Shown in pieces: positions 33,605 to 45,554 of a stretch of 64,000 nt of DNA. Under the pieces are notes generated by a model that worked only from the letters and a program-made list of their open reading frames with translations, made no database searches and had not been told where the DNA came from. Location: assembly GCA_014529385.2 (NCBI GenBank), contig CM043963.1:105985912-106049911 (forward strand). The letters are read 5' to 3'. How positions within the stretch are numbered: position 1 is the first letter of the stretch; each line of letters opens with the position of its first letter. This DNA is from Adiantum capillus-veneris. Its lineage: Eukaryota > Streptophyta > Polypodiopsida > Polypodiales > Pteridaceae. The position numbers and the translations under genes are program-made.

Positions 33605-36242
33605 TGAGGCGGTCCGGGGCGGGCAACAAGAGAGACGACCTCTAAACACCCCTCAAGGCTCCCGTGTTGCTCAATTGGGGCTGGGGGCAACCACAAGCAC
33701 AACACAACAACCAACCCAAACCCAAACAAGATAGGGGCACCACCTAGTTAGAGAGCGAACTAGGACGCAAAAGAGGAGAATCCCTTAGCAAAACAAGCGA
33801 GAAGGAAGGGTACACTATCACTAATTTAAATGCTGCAAATACACACACCAAACACACACACACACACAAAAGAAAGAGAGAGATCTTTGTGCAAGAATTT
33901 AGCTTCAATTTTAATGATTGACGTGGGTGTATGAACAGCTTGGAGGAGAGTCAAGAGACACGATTAAGTTTGATGATGTTGCAATCTACACATTATCTTA
34001 GGGTTATGGGAGACCTCTCACCATACAACCCTCTTATAATGTTTTCCCAAGCAAAAAAAACAAACACAAGAGCTCTTGAGTCACATACAAGCAGATACTA
34101 CAAAAGAATCTCAAAATGAAAACGCGTCACCTTAAACCAAACGAGATGAGGTTGCCAAGCGTGAATTGGAGATACTCAAGAGAGTTTTGACCAGCAATTT
34201 GCACCCAAATTATTGATTAAATTGATGCACAAGAGTAGGTACAAATTTTATTGGAAGTTATGAATCACTCACTCCCTTGCAATGTTACAACTAGCTCAAA
34301 TAAGCTTTCCTATACACCACATGTAATGGTGCATAGAGAGATCACTCTCACTCTCTAAAACTAAGATGGTGAATGGCACGCTCAAAGTAGTGAGCAATAG
34401 TCTAGGGATCCTTCCATTTACAAAGGAAGAAGAGCTCTATTATAGGTGAGGAGAGCCCTAATTAGGATTATACCTAATCAACATTTTTATAGAAAATCAT
34501 GTTTATGAAATTTTTTATATGTTCTTATGAGAGTGGGGCTCTCTTGTCTCTTGAGTCACATGGATGTGGGCTCAAGAGGAGAGAACTATTGAGGTGAAAT
34601 AGAGAAGATTCTAGAGAAGTGAGTGATCTTTTGTGTGAGGTTGCCTACTCCATGGTAGAGTAGAGTGGGTGCAATTTACAAAAAAAAGGTTAGCAATTAG
34701 TGTTAGTAGTTTGAAGTTAGTAGGATGGGGTAAAATTACATGGCATATGCACTCAAGGTGCATTATATGATTTATACAGTGATAAAAAGTAAGAGAAGAA
34801 TGAGAATATACACAATTTGGTGGAAACCACAAGATGTAAATGAAATTTTCCAACTTCTCCTCCAATGAATATAGCGGTTGTAGAACTTTGTCGGTGCAGC
34901 TCTTGTGACCATGGGGAGGTTGAATTCTCCATGATCAAACTCCTCCTTTTGCAGGGCTTGAGATTGGTTATTTGCTGTTTTTTTCTCTTTTATGAAAGGA
35001 TGAAGAGGTTATGTTAATATAAATTTGATTCTAGAGAGAGAAATTGAGCTATATGTTTGTAGAGATGATAATCTTTTGAGCTATGGAGTAAGTAGAGATG
35101 AAAATAGTGAAGAAGATGAAGTAATCCATGAAAGTTTCAGGTTTGAGTGAGGGATGGAGAGGAATGAGTGTATGTGTGTGGAAGTGGGAAAGGAGGTGAG
35201 AGAAGACTATGGGTTACTTTGTGAGAAAAGTGGGCAGACTGGGGTCCACTCAAAAAACCATAGCTCACCGGTGGTTGCTTCAAAAATCACCAAAATTTTT
35301 GAGCTGATTATTTAGATTTTGTATCACATTTTCTCTTGTGACTACCGCTCCAAATTCGGAGTGGAGATGGGTACCAAAAATCTCACCAAAAAGCCGGTTG
35401 TTTATGCCTGGAAAAGTCTTTTAGTAGCCCCCTCCTTCGTACAATGCATTTAAGAGTGAGCCCCTCCTTTGTCATATCATAATACAAAGCATCCAAGTTG
35501 CCCTTTACACATGCATGGAGGAGGATTATTGGTGAATAAAGCAATATATACATGGTGGGACTAGTGTATGGACTATTCATGGATTTTAGCTCAATGACCA
35601 CATGGTGTTAGAATATTGAGTAAAAAATAAATAAATAAAAATGGAGGAATTATGGATATGGAAAGATATTGGAATTATATGATATGGTCCCTCTTTGTAT
35701 TATTTTTTGTGAAAGAGGAAAAGGTATGCAAGTAAATGGAAATAATATAATAAACATGACTAAGAAAGTAGAAATCAATTTTTTTGTTTTCAGGAGGGTG
35801 AGGATGAAAATGTGGGGGTGATTTGTATAAAAGAAAAATATGAGGTTAGAGTATGTACATATTGGCAAAAAATACACTTATGGTGCAAGAGGATGAAATA
35901 AAGCATACATAAGTTTAATAAAACACACACCTAGATATAAATATTTAAATAAAATATCAAAATAATTATAAAAATCCCTATATTTAGGCCATATATATAA
36001 TGAAATATTTACACACAAAGAGGCCATAATATACCTTTTTTAAAATTATTTTTTTATTTTTTTGGCTCAAGTAGCCCAGTGACTAGCTAATTGAGGGTTT
36101 TTAAGAAAATATGAGAAAAGCCCCCTAACTCACACACGCCTATATACAGTGAAATGGTAGGGATAGCCATAGTGTTTGGGTGAATTTGGTAGGGTGAGAT
36201 AACTCACTATGAAAATTTATAATAGCCGAAAAACGGCTATCA
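33605..36242 (-). repeat. 3' LTR of the Ty3 array (2638 bp, full length)
   Basis: On the minus strand it starts TGATAGCC at 36242 and ends GCCTCA at 33605. The start follows a polypurine tract (CTTGGGGGAGGGCTAA, 36258-36243). The ends match the outer LTR at 55392 and the inner LTR pieces. It is non-coding, with AT-rich stretches near 35600-36060. Confidence 0.9.
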
Positions 36243-36258
36243 TTAGCCCTCCCCCAAG
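36243..36258 (-). other. Polypurine tract of the Ty3 array
   Basis: CTTGGGGGAGGGCTAA on the minus strand, directly before the LTR start at 36242. Very similar to the tract of element 2. Confidence 0.75.
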
Positions 36259-37042
36259 ATGATGGTATATTCATGTACCATCATAGAGCATCTTTTCCAA
36301 AGAGAGTGCTTCAGAGTCCTTGACGAGATCTTCATTGTTTGGCCCCTCAGAATTTTGGCTGGAGTTATCTCATGCTTCATGTAACAATACTTACATGAGA
36401 CAGTGGCCTTTGGACAGATCTTTGGTAGATCCTTTGGTAGAAGGTGACTCAAATAGGGCTTCAAGCGATACCCGTTTACCTTTCTGGAGTGCTCTTTACC
36501 ATTCAAGTCCATAAGCTGATAGTAACTTGAATTGAAAGCCTTCTTGACTATGTATGGCCCTTGCCATCTAATTTCAAACTTGGAATCAAAACGATTATCA
36601 AGTCGATTGTCATACCTTAGCACAAGATCTCCTTCATTGATGCCTTTGTCCTTTAGTTTCTTGTCCAACTTTTCTTTCCCTTGCGTAGCTTTCCTCTTGT
36701 AGCACTCGTAAACTGCTTCTCTTTTCCACTCAAGCTCCACTAACGTAAGAAGTCGATCCATCCATACCTCTTGATTATCTTGTGCACATTTTCCATAAAG
36801 CCGCATTGTTGGAATGTTGAGCTCGATAGGCTGCAAAGCCTCTTGACCATAGACCAAGTGAAATGGTGTGAACTTTGTGGCTTCCCTATATGTGGTTCGA
36901 TATGCCCACAAGGCACCATCCAAGAAGTCATCCCATAACTTTGTTTTGTTTTGCACTATCTTTCTGCAATGATGCCTGCAATGACACCGTTAGCCTTCTC
37001 CACCAAACCATTTGACTATGGGTAGTATGGTGTGCTATGACG
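36243..37042 (-). pseudogene. Integrase C-terminal part, copy A (left of the copia insertion)
   Basis: Minus-strand frame with YYP-stop-SNGLVEKANGVIAG, whose E is the third acid of the integrase DDE triad, then AYRTTYREATKFTPFHLVYG, GDLVLRYDNRLDNRF and WQGPYIVKKAF, the usual C-terminal end of Ty3 integrase. TAG 37018-37016 interrupts the YYP(Q)SNG motif, and a further frame break follows near 36957-36970. The other half of integrase is at 40981-41637; the copia element separates them. Confidence 0.85.
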
Positions 37043-37232
37043 TGTTGGGGTATAGGCGTCTGTGCCTTGCCCGGCCGTCTAGAGTCTGGGCGCCCACTGA
37101 CTTGTATACCTTATACATAGCATAAGTGTATAGGGGGCTGCTCACTCTTTTTGGAGTCTCCCCACCCACATCGTGTCGTGTGTCTCCTTCTCTCTCTCAC
37201 TCTCCGTCTGTGGTGCGCCCCGATCCCCTTCA
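37043..37232 (+). repeat. 5' LTR of the nested copia element
   Basis: 190 bp, matching 40786-40975. Unusually short, but within the range for copia elements. Confidence 0.93.
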
Positions 37233-37234
37233 AT

Positions 37235-37246
37235 TGGTATCAGAGC
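37235..37246 (+). other. Primer-binding site of the nested copia element
   Basis: TGGTATCAGAGC, complementary to the 3' end of plant initiator tRNA-Met, two bases after the 5' LTR. Confidence 0.92.
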
Positions 37247-38876
37247 TATGGTGACCGCGGAGAGCACGACGGCTTTGAGAGCTTCGAGGCGATAGCTCGC
37301 TCGCTCTCGACGGTAGAGAGATTAAGAAATATTGGAAGCTTTGTGAGAATGCAATGGGAGCTTGTGAGCTCAGTTGAGAGTGATGTATGCTCTTGTGGAA
37401 GCTCAGAAAGGAGTGTGGAAGATTGTGTGTAAGTGAAGGTGCTGCCCTAAAACTGTGTGCGCAGCAGCACAGTTTTCAGATTCGTTTTTCTCCTTGTAGA
37501 ATGAAGATCTGAGAATTCTGTTCAATTAACCCATCCTTTTCGACGTGGTCTACAACTTTGCAGAAGAAACTTTTTGCAAATTCCTCACCGTTTTGCTGAT
37601 ATTCAGCTTAGACTGACTGTATACAGAAATTCCAGATTTTCTGTTGTCGCATTGTGTGCGAGTTTGATGCACTTTTGGAAGCACAGGAGATGCTTGAAGT
37701 TGAGTGCATAAATTCTGAGTTGAAGATGCAATTGCAGCTTGTGTTAAGCTTGTGGTTTGAGGGTTTTTTGGTAGACTTGGGCAACGAAGTACGGAGGCGT
37801 TTACACACCGTCGAGGCGGTCTCTTGAGAGACGCAGGTTTTTGGAGCACACATGTGGAGCTTCTTTCACTGGTTTTCATAGGATACTTTGGCAGTGATTT
37901 TGTGCTTGAATTCATGATCCTTGTGGATGGTTTCCATATGGTTATGGCGCATGGTTGATGCCCATTATACATGCATTTTGGCGAGCACTTTCAAGTGCCA
38001 GTGAGCTCTCTTGAGAGCATTGTTTTCGCATTGATCAAGTTTCCGGATCGCAAATCTTTTGGCGTTTGCTTATGCGCAGTCACTCCGTTGATGTACGTTG
38101 AGTGCGGAGTGCCATTGTATGTGAAAATGTGGAGCCATTTTGGCATTTCTACTCATTGGCATTGAGTAGTGTTATGGTTTATGGTAGAGATTGTACTTGA
38201 GTTTTTTGCTCAGTTTTGAGGGGAAATTCTATCGGATTTTTCCCAGATTCTCGCCATAGTTTGTGATTGAGTGTTTACTCTCACTTTGACAGGTTTTGTC
38301 AGTTTGTACACAGTTTTGTGTTTTTGTATCCACTCTCGCAAGAGTGAGGAGTTGTGTATCTTTCTTTGCTTGAGACAGTGGTTTGCTCTCAGGTGGGAGA
38401 GTCTTGTGATCTCGAGCATTGTTTGCCATAGTTTTGCAGAGCTTATGCATGTATGTTGAGTGTAGTTTGATGCGCATTGATTGCTCATTGTATTGAGCTT
38501 GCAGGACAATGGTTATTTTGTGTTGATAGCCATTGTGCGTCGAAACTTTGGCGAAATTTTCCCAGGAGTTTTATGCGTATCATTTATGTGATCTAGGTAG
38601 AGATTGCGGGTTGCACTCAGCATTTGTGTGCGGTGTTCTCTGCAGGTGGGAGATTTGTTCGTATGTATGCATCGATACCACACAATGTGGGCTTGGTGAT
38701 TAGCTCACAGATTGCAGTGTGATACTAGAGCATGCGAGGCTTGTATTTACATTGCGGGAGCTCTATTTTGGAGTGTGTCTCACAGGTTTTACATTGTGTT
38801 TCTGGCCATATTGGTAGACAGTTTCCAGGTGTTGTTGGTGAGGTGGTTTTGCTTTCTAGTTTGCTACATTGTGCTC
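37247..38876 (+). other. Long leader of the nested copia element
   Basis: About 1.6 kb between primer site and gag without a coding frame I can support. It is GT-rich. Leaders of this length are known in some plant retroelements and usually carry packaging signals; none can be pointed to here. Confidence 0.5.
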
Positions 38877-40385
38877 ATGGCAGAGACAGGTGATCGATCA
38901 GATTGTGACCTCTCACAGATGCACATGTTTGATGGGTCAGACTTTGCGGCATGGAGAGAGTGTATGCTTGATGCATTGACACAGCGAGGGTTGCATCGAC
39001 CATTGAGTGGTGATGCAGGTAGACCTTCAAACATGTCTGACAATCAGTGGCAGGAGCTAGAGGAGATGGCACTATCTACGCTCTCTTTGCACCTTGCGGA
39101 ATCTGTATATGCTCTTGTTATGTATGAGACTACTTCGAGAGCACTTTGGCGCACATTACATGATATGTATGATAGATCTGAGTCATCACAGACTCGTGTG
39201 AGACATGTACATTCACGAGCACGCCGACATGTGATATGTTGGTATTGTGGTCATTCTAGACACGTTAGACGGCGTTGTTTTCGTCGTATGCGACATCGTA
39301 GGAGACATGGCAGTCTCAGAGATGTATGTAGTGATGCCATGGACTCAGTTGCTTTGACAGTTGAGGCACATGTAGTGTCGGAGTATACTAGTGACGGGGA
39401 TGTCACTTTTACCTCGAGCTATGCACGAGATGCTATACATGTGGATAGTGCACTCCCTTTGCAGTGGTTGCTAGACGCAGATGCTATGTTTCATGTCACG
39501 CCGCATCGTGCATGGTTTTGTAGCTATTCTAGCGGGATGCTTGGCAGTGTACATTTGACCGATGGATCAGTGCATGCAATAACAGGTGCAGGAGATGTGA
39601 GACTGCCATTACCGAGTGGTGCATCTTACTTGTTACGACATGTGCGCTATGTACCAGATTTGACAGTGAGTTTGATCTCGATTGGTCAGCTTAGAGATTG
39701 TGGATGTCAGATTTCGCTACGAGAGCGAGATTTTGTGATGCATTTGGGTTCGCTAGTGATTGCGAGAGGTGCCAGGAGTGGTACAGGTTACCCATTACAT
39801 GTGGATCACGCGAGAGACGGTGTTGTCTCTGTGATCACGCAGCCAGGTAGAGAGCGAGAGAGCAGGCGAGTCTCTTTTGCTTGTGGGTTGCAGGATGCTT
39901 TGCATGGAGTGCAGAGTAGTGAGCTCGTTGTGCACACAGTTGGGGCACGACTTGAGCAGTCACATAGAGAGGTGACAGAGTCAGACATGCATGCTTTGCT
40001 AGTGACTGAGCAAAGTAGAGAGTCAGTTGTGCGAGATACTTCTATGCAGGATAGACAGGTAGAGCGGTCTTGCTCTAGTGAGTCACGACAGGAGGACGTT
40101 GTGCAAGAGTCTATGCATACGGAGTTAGAGCATGAGAGCTCTAGTGAGTCACAACAGATTGAGTGGTCATGTTTGCAGTGGATGATTGCAGAGGAGACTG
40201 AGATGTCAGCGATTATGCAGTCATTCCTTTCTATGCTTGACAGTGAGCATGGGGATATAGTTGTGCAGGATATGTCTTCCAGCAGACATCTAGAGCAGCT
40301 GGTTTGCTCTGAGGTTGCACGACAGGTTGATGCGTCTTTTGTGGACAGTCAGGAGATGCATGTGGCTGACACGCCTTGTCAGTAA
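38877..40385 (+). CDS. Gag-protease polyprotein of the nested copia element
   Basis: Start chosen at ATG 38877 (MAETGDRSDCDLSQMHMFDG), because the gag homology begins there; the frame is open from 38712. Gag core: FDGSDFAAWRECMLDALTQR and SRALWRTLHDMYDRSES. CCHC zinc knuckle CWYCGHSRHVRRRC (about 39237-39278). The protease region has WLLDADAMFHVTPHRAWF where copia proteases have LDSGA-H-T; the Asp is kept but SG is replaced by AD. Then SGASYLLRHVRYVPDLTVSL and IGQLRDCGCQI. After that, about 190 residues rich in Ser, Glu and Gln with no integrase. Ends at TAA 40383-40385. The open frame of over 500 codons suggests selection or recent origin. Confidence 0.8.
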   Translation: MAETGDRSDCDLSQMHMFDGSDFAAWRECMLDALTQRGLHRPLSGDAGRPSNMSDNQWQELEEMALSTLSLHLAESVYALVMYETTSRALWRTLHDMYDRSESSQTRVRHVHSRARRHVICWYCGHSRHVRRRCFRRMRHRRRHGSLRDVCSDAMDSVALTVEAHVVSEYTSDGDVTFTSSYARDAIHVDSALPLQWLLDADAMFHVTPHRAWFCSYSSGMLGSVHLTDGSVHAITGAGDVRLPLPSGASYLLRHVRYVPDLTVSLISIGQLRDCGCQISLRERDFVMHLGSLVIARGARSGTGYPLHVDHARDGVVSVITQPGRERESRRVSFACGLQDALHGVQSSELVVHTVGARLEQSHREVTESDMHALLVTEQSRESVVRDTSMQDRQVERSCSSESRQEDVVQESMHTELEHESSSESQQIEWSCLQWMIAEETEMSAIMQSFLSMLDSEHGDIVVQDMSSSRHLEQLVCSEVARQVDASFVDSQEMHVADTPCQ

Positions 40386-40388
40386 GAG

Positions 40389-40706
40389 ATGCCTATTGCC
40401 AGGGATATATATGTTGATGCATGCTCCGTAGAGCTAGCACGGCCCGCTAGCATTACATCGGCATTCGGTGGTCTCATGTATGAGATGCTGATCTTGAGAC
40501 CGAATATCGTAGCTGTAGTGGGAGAATTTGCAGTTGGGGTTGTCAGTTCTTTGTTGACTGATGATGGCATAGTGCACGAGGGAGATATGCAGGTATTGCG
40601 TACATACTTGCAGTATGTGTGCGGTACGTCTAGTGGTGTATGGACTTACACGGGAGCAGGACAGCCGGATGCACACGATCACAGCCAGCCAGTGGGCATC
40701 GGTTGA
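40389..40706 (+). CDS. C-terminal RNase H-proximal remnant of copia pol
   Basis: Same frame as gag-protease, one codon after its TAA, 105 residues. DIYVDACSVELARP and MQVLRTYLQYVCGTSSGVWT resemble the end of copia pol (the RYL-GT block). This implies an internal deletion removing integrase and most of RT. It ends about 80 bases before the 3' LTR. Confidence 0.45.
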   Translation: MPIARDIYVDACSVELARPASITSAFGGLMYEMLILRPNIVAVVGEFAVGVVSSLLTDDGIVHEGDMQVLRTYLQYVCGTSSGVWTYTGAGQPDAHDHSQPVGIG

Positions 40707-40785
40707 GAGAGGTTTTCTCTCACCTTTTGTAGTCTTTAGACTAGGTTCTCTTGCTTAAAGTCACAGTCGCCTTTAAGTGGGAGGT

Positions 40786-40975
40786 TGTTGGGGTATAGGC
40801 GTCTGTGCCTTGCCCGATCGCCCAGAGTCTGGGCGCCCACTGACTTATATACCTTATACATAGCATAAGTGTATAGGGGGCTGCTCACTCTTTTTGGAGT
40901 CTCCCCACCCACATCGTGTCGTGTGTCTCCTTCTCTCTCTCACTCTCCGTCTGTGGTGCTCCCCGATTCCCTTCA
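40786..40975 (+). repeat. 3' LTR of the nested copia element
   Basis: 190 bp, preceded by the purine-rich AAGTGGGAGGT. Six transitions and one transversion relative to the 5' LTR. Confidence 0.93.
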
Positions 40976-40980
40976 TGACG

Positions 40981-41637
40981 ATGTAGAATGTGAAGCTCTT
41001 CACAAACTTCTGTGAGTAAACCCTTCTTGAACCCCGGACCATTATCCGAAACAATCTCTAGAGGTGTGCCAAATCTACAACAAATATTAGTGTAGACAAA
41101 CCTGCTCACTGTTTTCCCATTTACCCTTGCCACACTTTGTGCTTCCACCCACCTAGTCATATAGTCTACAGCCACTAGAATGTAGAGTGTACCATTTATT
41201 GTCCTAGGCAGAGGACCCATAGCATCAATGCCCCACTTTTCAAAGGGTCCATTTGCAAGCACTATTTGCCTCGGGCCATACACCAACCTTCTATTTCCAT
41301 TTATCTGACAATTGTGACAGCTTTTACACCAATGTTGAACATCCACATGCAAACTTGGCCAAACATACCCCGCAAGCAAAATCTTCTTCACAATTAATTC
41401 TTGGGCAAAATGACCACCACATGCCTCTTCATGCAAACCTTTTAGAATGGCTGGAATTTCCTCGATAGTTGGTATTGTTCTGCACACGTGATCCTTCCCT
41501 CTTTGATAGAGGGATCCTTCTAGGAAGAGATATAAACTTGCCTTCTTCATGAGTCTCCTCTTCTGAGCTTTAGTGAAGTCCTGTGGAAACTCGCCCTCCC
41601 AAATGTAGCCAATAATGGGAGCCAATGACTCCAATCC
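40981..41637 (-). pseudogene. Integrase N-terminal and core, copy A
   Basis: MESLAPIIGYIWEGEFPQDF, then the HHCC zinc site (HEEACGGHFAQ, CKSCHNC) and two of the three catalytic acids (WGIDAMGPLP, VSDNGPGFKKG). It is cut at HILHRH by the copia insertion; the third acid is at 36.99 kb. It is preceded by TAG 41640-41638, shared with copy B at 47994-47992. Confidence 0.87.
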
Positions 41638-43800
41638 CTAGTATCTCGGTTGCTTGACAGCTGCTGCCACCATGATGGCTTGCACTTCTTTCTCAACACA
41701 TGTAACTGCTTTTTGTGCAAGTAAATCTACATCTTCATTTTGTTTCGTAGGAATATGATATTGTTGCACTTCTTCAAATTGATTAAACAATCTACGAATG
41801 GCATGAACTTTTGTCCTTAGGCTTTCATTCTTGCATGCCCAAATGCCTAAAATTTGCTTCACAATGAGAAGTGCATCCCCTTTTACCATGAGACGTTGTA
41901 TACCTTGGCCAATGCATATCTTTAAACCATGAAGTAGTGTGTCATATTCTTCTTCATTGTTGCTAGTTGAACCTGGTAGATTGACCTTCTCTTTCATGAC
42001 CACCTCCCCACGTGGCTTGAGCAACACTAGCCCTCCCGCTGCTTTCCCTGTGGCTCCTCGAAAAGCTCCATCAAAGAACAAGGTAAAACCATTAGGAATA
42101 CTTTTTGGTGGTGGCAATGGTAGGGTCTTTACTTGAGGCACCTTAATTTCCTTCCCATGTACCCTATAAGTGAGAATCCCTGCCAATTGTGCACGCACAC
42201 TATCTTCTACCTTGAAAGAGTATTGGAACTCTTGCAACTCCATAATACACTTTGAGATCCTAGTACTAAGATTCATTTGAGATGACACCCAAGGGAACAA
42301 ATTTTCTACAGTGAGAATTACAAAAGGTTTTGGTAGCAGGTAGGATCTAAACCTTCTCACTGCAAACAAGAGAGAAAGCATCATGAGTTCTGCTTCTGTG
42401 TAGCCTCTCTCCAAAGCATTCATGACCCTACTAGAAAAGTAGATGGGTTGCATCCTGGTACTATGGGGATCTTGTTGTAGCAACACAGTACCAATTGTTT
42501 CCCTTCCAACACTAGAGCTAACAAAGAATGTGTACTCCCAACAAGGAGGCATGAGTGTTGGTAGCTCTGACAAAATGAATTTAATGTTACAAAAGTACTC
42601 TTCAAGCTCATCAGACCATGCAAATTCTACTTGTTGTGTCAACTTTTGCAAAGGATGAAGCAACTCCGAAGCTAAGTGAATAAAGCGTGACATATACTTC
42701 ACGTTTTGAATGAATGAGATGACCTCTTTGAGATTCTTGAGTGATGGGAGCTCAATAAGATCCTTTGCCTTTGAAGGATCCATGACAATGCCTTTATAGG
42801 AAACCTTGTGACCAAGCAAGATCACTTCATCCTCACCTATGTGACACTTGTCGGGGTTGAGTTGACCTCCCATGTCGTAGAGCTTCTTTAAACCTTCTTC
42901 TACCCTTTGTAGATGCAGTGATTTTGAGCTATAAATGCAAAAATCATCAATAAAAACCCTAATGGACTTTCCAAAGAATGCTTGAAACACCATGTTCATG
43001 AAGCGTTGGAAAGTTGCAGGAGCATTTTTTAGTCCAAATGGCATGACTCTGAAACCATAACAACCCCAAGGAGTGATGAAGGTTGTTTTCAATTGGTCCT
43101 CCAATGCAATCCCTATTTGAAAGTAACCTTAGTAGCCATCACACACAGTGTACTTCTCATGACCAGCTACCTCATTCAGTATCTCATCCTGAAATGGGAG
43201 GGGAAAGTGATCTCTTTTTGTTGCCTCATTGAGTGGACGGTAATCCACACACACCCTCCACTTTTCGTTTTTCTTAGGAGTGACAACAACGGGAGAGACC
43301 CACTCTGAATTCTCCACTGGATAAATGAAACCTGCTGCTAGAAGCTTTCTTACCTCCTTGAGTAAAGCCTGCTCCTTGATGACTCCTAGCCTTTGTAGCT
43401 TCTGAGCCTTAGGTGTGGCCTCTGGCTTCAACTCAATTTTGTGTTGAACAGCATCTACTCCACTCACATCGGTGTAGTCTTTAGCAAAAAGCCTAGGAAA
43501 TTTCCTTAGCACACCTTTGAGCTCCTCTCTTTCATCCTTTGTGAGTGTTGTAGATAACATACCTTCTAGCATTCTTTCATCTTCCACTTTTTGGCTCTCT
43601 TGCGAACCTACCTCTTCCAAACCTGGGCAAGAGGTCTCTTGGTTGTTTTCCTTAAACCTTACCCCCATGACTTCCATGGAAGACTCCTCTTCAGTAATGC
43701 TGCCGCTACTTTCTCCTTCTGAAGTTCTATTGGTCCAGCCTTCCTCCGTCTCACTTTGAGATGATTCTTCATGGAGCTCCTCTTGGCGTTGCTCCTTCAT
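41638..43800 (-). pseudogene. Reverse transcriptase and RNase H, copy A
   Basis: RT starts at 43800 (MKEQRQEELHEESS, Glu-rich), then EWVSPVVVTPKKNEKWRVCV and KYTVCDGY, where TAA 43131-43129 replaces the Ser codon of the CDG(F/Y)SGYFQ motif. After it come LKTTFITPWGCYGFRVMPFG and the FIDDFCIYSS active site. RNase H is at 42200-41650 (TLFFDGAFRGATGKAAGG, NNEEEYDTLLHGLKI, KGDALLIVKQIL). The RT frame is shifted by one base against gag-protease in this copy; in copy B it is in frame, so this is a deletion specific to copy A. Confidence 0.88.
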
Positions 43801-43858
43801 GTCAAAGACACCTTCTTATTTTGTCATTCCTGCAAATTATCTTTCCACTCTCCCAATC

Positions 43859-45487
43859 CTACAAAGCTCTCATTTTCATTAGCCATGGTCTCCCTAGGAT
43901 AAATGGGTAACCATTTCCTTTGGTAGACATGACATAGAAATCCACTGCCTTCTTAATGCCAAAGGCCTCCACAAAAACATTTTTACAAATGCCTACGCAC
44001 CTAACCTTGCTATTGTTTGCCATCTTGACTTTAATTCTAGGTGTCTCATGGATGTGCATGCCTAGTTTTTGCATGAGTCCCTCTGTCATGATGTAAATTT
44101 GTGCACCCCCATCCACTTGACCTTTCCTAACTAATCTTCCTTTGATGTAACAATCTAGCACAGGTGTAATATCCTCATTCATTTCAGCATGTGCAATTTT
44201 TACAACAGGCACACTCTCTTTTACCTTTCTCCTCGTGCTAACTGCCTTTGTTAAATCCCTCCTAACTTGTGGACATAATGCAAGAAACTGAGGCCATGAG
44301 ATATCAGGACCCTTACCTCTCATGTCTTCCAACAGGTTGTATGGAGCCATACCATGTCCAAGAGGGATGTCTTGGAGGTTGATACGACGTTGAGTCCTTT
44401 TAGCTTCCTTGGTCTCCTTTGCCTTCTTTTCTCGTCCATGGTCACTTTGTGATGTAACTCCTTCTTTCTCCTTACCTTTCCCTCGGGCACGCTTAATGCC
44501 ATTTTCTTCCATGTCAACCTCTTTTGAATTTGTCACCTCTACCACATGCACATTTGGTTCTGGCAAAGGTGGAACTCCTTCCACTCCTTGTGGAGGTGGT
44601 CTTGCTCGATTTGGCCTTTGTAGAAGCCATGGTTGCTGACTAGTTCCTTCACCTGCATTCATCACTCGGTAATTCAAGTTAGGTCTCCCTGGCTCCCCAC
44701 GGGGCCAAGGACAATTATACATCCCATGTCCAGACTCACTGCAATTCCAACATTGCAAGACTCTCCTAGGTCATGAATCTCGCTCTTCAGACTTCTTTGC
44801 TTCTCCCTTTGGACCTACAGCTTGTGCAAGGTGAATTGACAGGCTGCTTAAAGATTCATTTAACTTCTCAATCACTTCCGCCGTTACCTCGGGAAGCTCC
44901 CTAGATGTTGATTCTTGTGACTTACCTTTGGGTCTAAGACCTTCCATTGGAACCTCCCCCCTTAAGCACTTGAGTTTCCTATATTTCTCACAAGCCCTAG
45001 TTTTAGCTGCATCAAAGGTGGCAGGTGCACCCGCCTTAACTTTTACCTTAAGGTTAGGACAGAGTCCGGCTATGAACCCCTCCTTCTTTAGGAACTCTGC
45101 ACCATCACCAGGGTTAGCAACATTTCTCACCCATACAGCCCAAAGACGTAGAAACTCTTGCTTATACAAGTAGTAGTCATCTAAGTTTTTTTCCTTATGA
45201 GAAACAATGTCTTGCCATAGTTTTTGAGTGTTTTGGGGATCAAAGAAGTATTTCTTGAAACGATTCAAAACTTTTGTGTAATTCCCCTTAACTTCCTCAG
45301 GCAAAGAGTCAAACCAAGTGCTAGCATCTTTCCTAAGGACCACCTCAAACATTTCTATACGTTCTTGATCAGTTACTATCCTCTTGATACGGCAAGACAT
45401 CTTGAAATTCGCCAAAAATAATTCTGCATCCTCTCCAGGCTCTCCAAAGAAAAGAGGATATCCAGACATTTGGCGTTGGCTCTCCAT
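43859..45487 (-). pseudogene. Gag-protease, copy A
   Basis: ATG 45487 (MESQRQMSGYPLFFGEPGED). Gag core: DASTWFDSLPEEVKGNY and FLKKEGFIAGLCPNLKVKVK. TGA 44773-44771 lies before the zinc knuckle CWNCSESGHGMYNC; copy B has CGA there. Protease motif VDGGAQIYIMTEGLMQKLGM and YPFILGRPWLMKM. The frame ends at TAG 43861-43859, where copy B has CAG. DGG instead of DSG is shared with element 1, so it is a family trait. Confidence 0.87.
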
Positions 45488-45554
45488 TGAATTGATTCCA
45501 AAGTGACACACGTTTTTGTTTTTTTCAATAATATTTTCTAAATTGCAATCTATT

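Larger units (their letters stand above)
37043..40975 (+). mobile_element. Nested non-autonomous Ty1/copia element (gag-protease only)
   Basis: LTRs 37043-37232 and 40786-40975, both 190 bp, starting TGTTGGGG and ending CTTCA. Target duplication TGACG (37038-37042 and 40976-40980); without the insert the integrase sequence reads as in copies at 47.3 and 53.7 kb. Primer site TGGTATCAGAGC (37235-37246) is the initiator-Met type usual for plant copia. Polypurine tract near 40775-40785. Inside is a long leader, one gag-protease frame and a short C-terminal frame; integrase and RT are missing. The LTRs differ at 7 of 190 positions by my count. Confidence 0.93.

Noticed and set aside
33404-33729. 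Proline-run frames on the minus strand
   Set aside because: They come from the G39 homopolymer and LTR sequence.
37151-38509. Short frames in the copia leader
   Set aside because: No similarity to copia proteins and no conserved feature; ordinary leader sequence.
41253-42658. Plus-strand frames across pol of copy A
   Set aside because: Shadows of the RT and integrase genes on the other strand; their positions repeat exactly in copy B.
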